Shown here: positions 57,950 through 64,000 of the stretch, piece after piece
Position numbering within the stretch: position 1 is the first letter of the stretch
Layout of the letters: each line of letters begins with the position of its first letter
Assembly: GCF_006829085.1 (NCBI RefSeq)
Contig: NZ_BJTC01000005.1
Coordinates: 226,161-290,160 of the forward strand
Direction of reading: 5' to 3'
Origin: Chryseobacterium sp. ON_d1
GTDB lineage: Bacteria; Bacteroidota; Bacteroidia; Flavobacteriales; Weeksellaceae
DNA: 64,000 bases
Program-made: the position numbers and the translations under genes
Notes under the pieces: generated by a model
The model's input: the letters and a program-made list of their open reading frames with translations, nothing else
Databases searched by the model: none
What the model was told of the DNA's origin: nothing

Positions 57950-58883
57950 TTCCGTCAAAGTTTCGGAAACCATTCAGGAAATCTTTTACCATCATTCTTT
58001 TTTTTCCTTCCAACTGAAGTTCTATCGGATAGTAAATTCCATCCTCGGTATAGATTTTAAACTCATTCTTTGAAATATCCAGTGTTCCAGCTGACTTTCC
58101 GTGGTCAGCAAGTTCAAACTTTCCTCCGAATATCTTTAATCCCTTTTCTTCATTTTCTATCTTTAACGTAGTAAAAGCAGCAGGATAAGGAGACATTCCG
58201 AGGATAAACTGATGAATAGCCTTTGAAGACTGGTTCCAATTAATCCGGGTATCTTCTTTGAAAATTTTATAGGCATTTTTAGGATGTTCTACCTGTGGCT
58301 GAGGTTTTTCTTCAATAGCATTTTCAGCCAGGCCATCTAATGTTCTTACGACGAGTCCTGCACCCATTTCCATCAGTCTGTCATGAAGACTTCCTGCGTT
58401 TTCATCGGGTAAAATTTCCAATTCCTGCTGAAGAAGAATATTTCCTTCGTCAATTTTTTCATTGATAAAGAATGTTGTTGCTCCTGTTTTCTCTTCTCCA
58501 TTGATGACCGCATAGTTAATAGGAGCAGCACCCCTGTAGTCAGGAAGCAATGAAGCATGAAGATTAAAAGTCCCCATTTTAGGCATTTCAAAAAGAACTT
58601 TGGGCATCATTCTGAATGCAACCACTACAAAAACATCAGCCTCCAGTTTTCTTAGTTCTTCTAAAAATTCCGGATTTCTTAATTTTTCCGGCTGGAAAAC
58701 AGGAATATTATTTTCTTCTGCATAGATTTTTACCGGTGATTGGTGAATTTTTTGTCCGCGTCCGCTGGCTTTATCAGCAACGGTTACAACTCCTGCCACC
58801 TGATGGTGAGACTGATGGATCGCCTCCAAAGAAGTTTTTGCAAACTCAGGAGTTCCTAAAAAAACGACTTTCAATGATTTCAT
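57936..58883 (-). CDS. fmt: Methionyl-tRNA formyltransferase
   Basis: 315 residues, full length, from an ATG at 58883. It formylates initiator Met-tRNA with 10-formyl-tetrahydrofolate. Signatures: VFLGTPEFAKTSLEAI at the start, the catalytic NLHASLLPDYRGAAPINYAVING around 110-132 (Asn/His and the SLLP loop), and DEGNILLQQELEI. A C-terminal OB-like domain follows from about 205. Classed alone, with no def gene beside it. Confidence 0.97.
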   Translation of the reverse strand: MKSLKVVFLGTPEFAKTSLEAIHQSHHQVAGVVTVADKASGRGQKIHQSPVKIYAEENNIPVFQPEKLRNPEFLEELRKLEADVFVVVAFRMMPKVLFEMPKMGTFNLHASLLPDYRGAAPINYAVINGEEKTGATTFFINEKIDEGNILLQQELEILPDENAGSLHDRLMEMGAGLVVRTLDGLAENAIEEKPQPQVEHPKNAYKIFKEDTRINWNQSSKAIHQFILGMSPYPAAFTTLKIENEEKGLKIFGGKFELADHGKSAGTLDISKNEFKIYTEDGIYYPIELQLEGKKRMMVKDFLNGFRNFDGIKMA

Positions 58884-58904
58884 ACGGCAAAGATAAGTTT
58901 TTGA

Positions 58905-58975
58905 TCTGAGAGATGGAAGGTATTAGTGTTTGAGGGTAGGGGAGTTGTAGAGTATGAGAGTGGGAGAGTTTTAAA
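58905..58975. repeat. Purine-rich low-complexity spacer
   Basis: GAGAGATGGAAGG, GAGGGTAGGGGAG and GAGAGTGGGAGAG between recQ and fmt. Part of the same intergenic class as the other low-complexity spacers. Weakly supported. Confidence 0.35.
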
Positions 58976-59012
58976 GATAGGATGGAATTATGACTACTTC
59001 ATATTCTGCCCA

Positions 59013-60920
59013 TTACTCATGATTCAGTGCATAGGTTCTGAAATTCAGCATTCTTATCTTTCCTGAATCTAAGAGGTAGATCAGATTTTCCAATATATTC
59101 TCCTTAGGATGATAGCTTAGCTGTATAGACAATTCTTCAATAGTAGCAGATTTTTTTGCTAATAAATTAATGATCTGCTGGGAAATGTTTTTCCCAAAAA
59201 TAGACTGTTTATTTTTCTCACAGACTGAACACTGACCACAGTTTTTTGAATTTTTCTCACCGAAATAAGCAAGAATGAGCTTCATTTTACAGTAATCATT
59301 ATTTTCTGCATAAAATTTCATTTCTTCCCATTTCTGGATTTTATTCCTCTGAATATGTTCAAATAATTTCCAGTAAGTACTGTTCACAGCTCTTTCATCA
59401 CGGGGTCTTAGAAACTTTATGCTGGAAAGTGCCCCATCAATATAGTCAAGATAATTTTTCTGCTGCATTTCTTTCAGTCTTTCTTTGATTAAAGGAATGC
59501 TCACATTAATTTTGTTGCTTACCTGCTGTTCACTGAACATGACTTTATGGGTCGTAATTCCCGATATAGTACGGAAAAGAAGTTCTATAAAATGAGCATC
59601 CTTTTGTGGCAACTGATCAATCTCATCAGCTTTGATAAACAGCTCGATCGAAGACAGGCTTTTATTATCATTATAGTAGACAATCTCCTGGTTATGCAGA
59701 AAATTAAGTACATTGCTGATCTTCGCTTTCGAAAGCTTTGTAAAATTCTGTATACTGAGGCTATTCAATTGAAATGTTTTTTCAGGAAGTTCAAATTCGG
59801 CTACCTGAAAAATTGAGTAGAGATAACTTACAATCTTCAGAAATTCAGCCTTATTTGGAGTCTGGTTTTTTAAAACCTGATCGAAATTCAATAGTTCCTG
59901 TTTGTTCCAGAGCATGAAGGCAAAACTGTCTTTTCCATCTCTTCCTGCCCTTCCAATTTCCTGATAATAGTTTTCCAGGGATGCGGCAGGGGAGTAGTGA
60001 ATAACAAAACGGACATTGTCTTTGTCAATACCCATTCCAAAGGCATTGGTAGAAATCAGCACATGATTGTCACTGTTGTTCCAGAGATTCTGTTTTGCAT
60101 TTTTTTCTTTAGTGGTTAATCCTGCATGAAAATAATCCACATTTTTCAGCTGATTTTTTTTCAGGAATTCTGCCAGCAGTTCAGCTTCTTTTCTGGTTCT
60201 TACATAGACAATTCCTGAATCATTGCTGTATTTTAAAATATCAAAAACCCGCTGAAATTTATCAGATACTTCATCTGTAAAAATTTTAATATTCTCTCTT
60301 TTGAAACTTTTTTGAAAAACAAAAGGATTTTTTAATTCCAATTTATTTTTAATCTCTTCCAGTACTTTTGGCGTAGCAGTTGCAGTGAGAGCAAGACAAG
60401 GGATTTCAGGGTTATTATTTCTGAATCCTTTAATATTTTGATAGCTCGGTCTGAAATCCTGTCCCCATTCCGAAATACAGTGGGCTTCATCCACAGCTAT
60501 GAAGGATAACTGAATTTCCTCCATATTTTGAATAAATTGTGTATTGGTAAGTCTTTCGGGAGATACATAGAGTAATTTTGTAAGTCCTTCCTTGCAGCGG
60601 TCATAAATTGTTTCAGCATCATATTCATCCAGTTCGGAAGAAAGATATTCTGCTTCTATACCCCTGGATTTAAGCTGGTTGACCTGATCTTTCATCAGTG
60701 CCAGCAAAGGTGAAACTACAAGACAGGTTCCTTCTTTTAATAAGGCTGGTAATTGATAACATAAGGATTTTCCTGCTCCGGTAGGTAACAGAACCAGAGT
60801 GTCTTTTTCGTTGATCACTGCATTGATAATTTCTTCCTGAGAATCCCTGAAGCCGGTATAACCCCAGAAATACTTAAGAGTATCATATTTTAGCTTTTGA
60901 AAATCCTGCGGAGAAATCAT
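59013..60920 (-). CDS. recQ: RecQ family ATP-dependent DNA helicase
   Basis: 635 residues from the ATG at 60920 (the frame opens ten codons further). Superfamily 2 motifs: FRDSQEEIINAVINEKDTLV and LPTGAGKSLCYQLPAL (Walker A), VDEAHCISEWGQDFRP (DEAH), LTATATPKV, STNAFGMGIDKDNVRFVIHY and QEIGRAGRDGK. The zinc-binding cysteines of the RecQ C-terminal domain are seen in CGQCSVCEKNK, with an earlier Cys in YCKMKL. Beyond it is a winged-helix-like part, but I see no HRDC domain. 3'-5' helicase for recombination and repair. Confidence 0.93.
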   Translation of the reverse strand: MISPQDFQKLKYDTLKYFWGYTGFRDSQEEIINAVINEKDTLVLLPTGAGKSLCYQLPALLKEGTCLVVSPLLALMKDQVNQLKSRGIEAEYLSSELDEYDAETIYDRCKEGLTKLLYVSPERLTNTQFIQNMEEIQLSFIAVDEAHCISEWGQDFRPSYQNIKGFRNNNPEIPCLALTATATPKVLEEIKNKLELKNPFVFQKSFKRENIKIFTDEVSDKFQRVFDILKYSNDSGIVYVRTRKEAELLAEFLKKNQLKNVDYFHAGLTTKEKNAKQNLWNNSDNHVLISTNAFGMGIDKDNVRFVIHYSPAASLENYYQEIGRAGRDGKDSFAFMLWNKQELLNFDQVLKNQTPNKAEFLKIVSYLYSIFQVAEFELPEKTFQLNSLSIQNFTKLSKAKISNVLNFLHNQEIVYYNDNKSLSSIELFIKADEIDQLPQKDAHFIELLFRTISGITTHKVMFSEQQVSNKINVSIPLIKERLKEMQQKNYLDYIDGALSSIKFLRPRDERAVNSTYWKLFEHIQRNKIQKWEEMKFYAENNDYCKMKLILAYFGEKNSKNCGQCSVCEKNKQSIFGKNISQQIINLLAKKSATIEELSIQLSYHPKENILENLIYLLDSGKIRMLNFRTYALNHE

Positions 60921-60946
60921 GATGTAAAAATAAGCAAAGAATTGAG

Positions 60947-60975
60947 ACAAAAAAAGTCACGCCTGGCGTGACTTT
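60947..60975 (-). terminator. Terminator of OmpA-family gene A
   Basis: AAAGTCACG and CGTGACTTT around a 5-base loop, followed by a T run on the minus strand, 24 bases past the stop at 60999. Confidence 0.8.
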
Positions 60976-60998
60976 CATATAATATATCAATAAGTTTA

Positions 60999-62438
60999 TT
61001 ATTTAGCTTCGAAATATACTCTTCTGTTGGCTCTGTTTTTCCATTCAGGACACTTCGTTGCCGGCTCACACTCAGGATATTTAAGGTCTTTTTCACCTTT
61101 TCCTATTGCCTGTAGTTTACCTGTCTGAACACCGTTTTTGATCAGATAATTTTTAACGTTGTTTGCTCTTCTTTCAGATAGTTTTTGGTTGTAAGCATCA
61201 GTACCTCTAGTATCAGTAGCTCCGATTACATTGTAAGAACCATTTGAAGAATTAATATAGTTTACTGCATTATTTAAGATTGGAGTATTTGAAGGTAAAA
61301 TTCTGTCAGAATTTAAGTCGAACTCAATTCCTTCCAGTTTAGTTTCTGTCTCCACTACTGGTCCTGTTGTTGCTACAGGACAACCATTGTTTTCAACAGG
61401 TCCCGGAACTGTAACACACTTATCGTAAAGGTCAATTACACCATCCAAGTCGGTATCAAGAGCAACTCCGGCTCCGTCAACTCTTGCTCCTGCAGGAGTA
61501 TCAAGCTGTCTGTCCCAATCATCACATACCCCGTCGTTATCAGCATCTCCTTTTTTACATACTTCGATATCCTGGTTTTTATTTGCCAATACATCAAGTT
61601 TGTAGTAGATTTCCTGAAGCGGATCATGCCACATCAAATGAGACTCGTGTTTTCCAAGCTTTAAAGAAACCCCTAAAGTAGCGTTGAAGAAGTTATCAGA
61701 AACCTGCTCAGAACGCTTGTTGATAGCGCTGTATGCATCACCGCCACCGTCAAATTCGTCATCACCGGTTACGACATACATTAATCTGCCTTCAATATCA
61801 ATTCTTCTGTTCACTTTGAATTTCAGACCTGTACCTGCCTGGAAGAACATAGAACCTAACTGGAAAGGTTTAACCTCAGTCATTAATGTCTGTCTATTAG
61901 TACCATCTTTCTGATATGCTCTGTAAGCAATAGTACCTACACCTGCATATCCATGAAGTGCCCATCTGTAAGGAGAATGGTTATCAACTCTTCTTAATAG
62001 GTTGGAAAAGTTAATATCTCCTAAGATTGAAATGGCGTCATACTGGGTTCTGGCTCCTACAGCTGATGCGTCAGGTGCCGAATCTTTAGTATTGAACCAT
62101 CCTTGTCTGGTTTCTCCTCTGTCATATTGCAGATTGATCCCGAAAGCATGGGTAATTGCTTTATCAATACTCACATACGCTGAATATCCAAAAAGGTTTT
62201 TACCGTTACCATTTTTAATAGAGGTCAAATCTGCTGACTGAAGAAGCGGAACTCCCACCCCGGCAGAAATAGACCAATCGTTGAATCTTTTGGATTGATT
62301 GGTGAATGGGGAAACATTAGCAGATCCCGAAGAAAATGTATTAGGATATTCTCCTTTTGAAACTGCCGTTGAGTCTTGTGCATAAGTGGCAGAAGGAATT
62401 GCCAAAGCGAATGCAACAATTGCTAAACTTAATTTCAT
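60999..62438 (-). CDS. OmpA-family outer-membrane protein A with TSP3 repeats
   Basis: 479 residues from an ATG at 62438. Signal peptide MKLSLAIVAFALAIPSATYA. Residues about 45-280 form an outer-membrane barrel (DWSISAGVGVPLLQ, SSLLRRVDNHSPY-type strands). Residues about 290-345 hold Ca2+-binding thrombospondin type-3 repeats (GDADNDGVCDDWDRQLDTPA, DTDLDGVIDLYDKC). Then a peptidoglycan-binding OmpA domain (IEFDLNSDRIL, GATDTRGTDAYNQKLSERRA) ends in an unusual disulfide-prone tail PECEPATKCPEWKNRANRRV. It links outer membrane to cell wall. The gene directly upstream is a near-identical twin over most of its length. Confidence 0.93.
   Translation of the reverse strand: MKLSLAIVAFALAIPSATYAQDSTAVSKGEYPNTFSSGSANVSPFTNQSKRFNDWSISAGVGVPLLQSADLTSIKNGNGKNLFGYSAYVSIDKAITHAFGINLQYDRGETRQGWFNTKDSAPDASAVGARTQYDAISILGDINFSNLLRRVDNHSPYRWALHGYAGVGTIAYRAYQKDGTNRQTLMTEVKPFQLGSMFFQAGTGLKFKVNRRIDIEGRLMYVVTGDDEFDGGGDAYSAINKRSEQVSDNFFNATLGVSLKLGKHESHLMWHDPLQEIYYKLDVLANKNQDIEVCKKGDADNDGVCDDWDRQLDTPAGARVDGAGVALDTDLDGVIDLYDKCVTVPGPVENNGCPVATTGPVVETETKLEGIEFDLNSDRILPSNTPILNNAVNYINSSNGSYNVIGATDTRGTDAYNQKLSERRANNVKNYLIKNGVQTGKLQAIGKGEKDLKYPECEPATKCPEWKNRANRRVYFEAK
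61381..62255 (-). repeat. Tandem 875-base repeat, copy in OmpA gene A
   Basis: Almost identical to 63124-63998. It spans most of the barrel and the TSP3 repeats. By eye only scattered single-base differences occur, mostly at third codon positions. The homology stops sharply at the start of the OmpA C-terminal domain. Confidence 0.9.
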
Positions 62439-62603
62439 AGTGTTATTTTTTTAAGTTAAGTTATTTTAAATGATTTTTTACGCTAAAAAGTGATTTTGTA
62501 TTATTATTTTTCAAAATAAACTTGCTGATTTCTAATGCGTTTCAGGCCAGTTACCCTAAAAATAATGATAAAGGTATGTAAAAAAATTCGTAGTAGAAAA
62601 AAA

Positions 62604-62635
62604 ATAAACCGAAAAGAACAATTCTTTTCGGTTTA
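62604..62635 (-). terminator. Terminator of OmpA-family gene B
   Basis: TAAACCGAAAAGAA and TTCTTTTCGGTTTA, a perfect 14-base stem with a 3-base loop. On the minus strand it is followed by a T-rich tract. It makes A and B separate transcripts. Confidence 0.85.
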
Positions 62636-62651
62636 TGGTGTATTATGAGAA

Positions 62652-64000
62652 TTATTTCTTCTTTTTCTTAGGCTGAACTTTTTTTACTGATTTTTTTACA
62701 GGAGCATCTTCATAGTCTTTCTTTTTAATAGAATCCCATTCTGAACTTTCTATAAATCTTACAGTAACTTTTCTGTCTGCCATCCTTTCAGCATCTGAAG
62801 CAGACGCTGGGATAGTTGCTTCTGCAGAACCTACACCTCTTGATTTTAATACATTTTCGTTGATTCCTCTGCTTTCTAAAGCTCCTACTACAGCAGCAGC
62901 TCTTTCTTTAGAGAGTCTCAGGTTGTAAGCAGCATTTCCTTTAATATCTGTATGACCTGTTAACAGGTAATTACCTCCGTTTTCTTTAATAATTGAAGCT
63001 GCCAGATCCAGTTTCTCATTAGATTCAGGTCTGATGGTCGCTTTGTTGAAATTAAAGTAAATGTCTTTAAGGGTTTTTTCTACTTCTACAGCAGTTTCTT
63101 TGTTATCTTTTTTAACGATTGGGCAACCATTGTTTTCAACAGGTCCCGGAACTGTAACACACTTATCGTAAAGGTCAATTACGCCATCCAGGTCGGTATC
63201 AAGGGCAACTCCGGCTCCGTCCACTCTTGCTCCTGCAGGAGTATCAAGCTGTCTGTCCCAATCATCACATACCCCGTCGTTATCAGCATCTCCTTTTTTA
63301 CATACTTCGATATCCTGGTTTTTATTTGCCAATACATCAAGTTTGTAATAGATCTCCTGAAGCGGATCATGCCACATCAAGTGAGACTCGTGTTTTCCAA
63401 GCTTGAAAGAAAGACCTAAAGTAGCGTTGAAGAAATTGTCAGAAACCTGTTCAGAACGCTTGTTGATAGCGCTGTATGCATCACCGCCACCGTCAAATTC
63501 GTCATCACCGGTTACGACATACATTAATCTGCCTTCAATATCAATTCTTCTGTTCACTTTGAATTTCAGACCTGTACCTGCCTGGAAGAACATAGAACCT
63601 AACTGGAAAGGTTTAACCTCAGTCATTAATGTCTGTCTATTAGTACCATCTTTCTGATATGCTCTGTAAGCAATAGTACCTACACCTGCATATCCATGAA
63701 GTGCCCATCTGTAAGGAGAATGATTATCAACTCTTCTTAATAGGTTGGAAAAGTTAATGTCTCCTAAGATTGAAATGGCGTCATACTGGGTTCTGGCTCC
63801 TACAGCTGATGCGTCTGGTGCCGAATCTTTAGTATTGAACCATCCTTGTCTGGTTTCCCCTCTGTCATATTGCAGATTGATCCCGAAAGCATGGGTAATT
63901 GCTTTATCAATACTCACATACGCTGAATATCCAAAAAGGTTTTTACCGTTACCATTTTTAATAGAGGTCAAATCTGCTGACTGAAGAAGCGGAACTCCAG
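62652..64000 (-). CDS. OmpA-family outer-membrane protein B, 5' end outside window
   Basis: Frame open from the right edge to TAA at 62652, at least 449 residues. An internal TTG at 63971 is not the true start because the protein begins outside. The barrel and TSP3 part is nearly identical to gene A. The C-terminal OmpA domain differs: IYFNFNKATIRPESNEKLDL, LTGHTDIKGNAAYNLRLSKE (canonical HTD motif), followed by a Lys-rich tail (VKKSVKKVQPKKKKK). Same membrane to cell-wall linking role expected, with different wall-contact properties from A. Confidence 0.93.
   Translation of the reverse strand, partial: GVPLLQSADLTSIKNGNGKNLFGYSAYVSIDKAITHAFGINLQYDRGETRQGWFNTKDSAPDASAVGARTQYDAISILGDINFSNLLRRVDNHSPYRWALHGYAGVGTIAYRAYQKDGTNRQTLMTEVKPFQLGSMFFQAGTGLKFKVNRRIDIEGRLMYVVTGDDEFDGGGDAYSAINKRSEQVSDNFFNATLGLSFKLGKHESHLMWHDPLQEIYYKLDVLANKNQDIEVCKKGDADNDGVCDDWDRQLDTPAGARVDGAGVALDTDLDGVIDLYDKCVTVPGPVENNGCPIVKKDNKETAVEVEKTLKDIYFNFNKATIRPESNEKLDLAASIIKENGGNYLLTGHTDIKGNAAYNLRLSKERAAAVVGALESRGINENVLKSRGVGSAEATIPASASDAERMADRKVTVRFIESSEWDSIKKKDYEDAPVKKSVKKVQPKKKKK
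63124..63998 (-). repeat. Tandem 875-base repeat, copy in OmpA gene B
   Basis: Partner of 61381-62255, offset by 1743 bases. It may continue beyond the right edge, though the last two bases of the window already differ from copy A. Confidence 0.9.

Noticed and set aside
1..64000. Insertion sequence, integrase or prophage
   Set aside because: No transposase or integrase motifs were found in any sizeable frame. Repeats seen are small and intergenic, apart from the OmpA duplication.

Overview
The window looks like chromosome of a Flavobacteriia member, most likely Chryseobacterium or a close relative. The evidence is AT-rich DNA, core promoters of the Bacteroidota type (TAnnTTTG near -7, often with TTG or TTTG about 20 bases upstream), several TTG starts, type IX secretion (T9SS) sorting domains and a T9SS plug protein, an astacin-like lipoprotein, thrombospondin-repeat OmpA proteins and double-glycine-leader peptides. 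The species call is inference. I saw no transposase, integrase, CRISPR array, rRNA or prophage.

Layout. 1-6.4 kb: a truncated surface protein, two lamin-tail/T9SS paralogs and a large envelope protein with an M1-peptidase-like front and a barrel-like tail. 6.5-12.9 kb (minus): a eukaryote-style bifunctional UMP synthase, a YkvA-type protein, two thioredoxin-fold proteins, chorismate synthase, a polytopic membrane protein and a glycine-zipper lipoprotein. 13.0-15.7 kb: a gene-poor stretch with four intrinsic terminators, a duplicated 33-base module, possible small RNAs, a 51-residue membrane peptide and tRNA-Cys. 15.8-23.0 kb (minus): RDD protein, DUF4403 protein, then the operon thrA-thrB-thrC-folB, preceded by an unlisted threonine-rich leader peptide with competing hairpins. 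23.1-24.1 kb: four small Cys-rich double-glycine-leader peptides, one of them unlisted on the minus strand. 24.1-27.9 kb: nadA, gmk, yicC, miaA. 28-35 kb: an RND tripartite efflux operon with a TetR regulator and four near-identical palindromic operator candidates. 35.3-42.4 kb: a peroxiredoxin-like protein, then a probable trehalose locus (AraC regulator, MFS transporter, GH37 trehalase, TonB-dependent receptor). 42.5-50.6 kb: MBL-fold hydrolase head-to-head with the T9SS plug protein, a T9SS-exported thermolysin-like protease, the set nfu-flavin reductase-hemH, and a gamma carbonic anhydrase. 50.7-57.9 kb: a Pif1-like helicase, an astacin-like protease, a decayed gene beside a small protein with an unusual extension, a luciferase-like oxidoreductase, a RibBA-like protein whose cyclohydrolase half lacks its zinc cysteines, and a hypothetical secreted protein. 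57.9-64 kb: fmt, recQ and two tandem OmpA-family genes that are almost identical over about 875 bases.

How they fit together. Most genes are housekeeping (pyrimidine, shikimate, Asp-family amino acids, NAD, folate, heme, riboflavin, tRNA modification, DNA repair) interleaved with envelope and secretion functions. The most unusual material is regulatory or very small: the thr leader, the Cys-rich peptide cluster, the gene-poor 13.7-15.6 kb stretch, and the TetR operator array. Several intergenic spacers carry inverted, low-complexity repeats that look like dispersed Bacteroidota repeat families.
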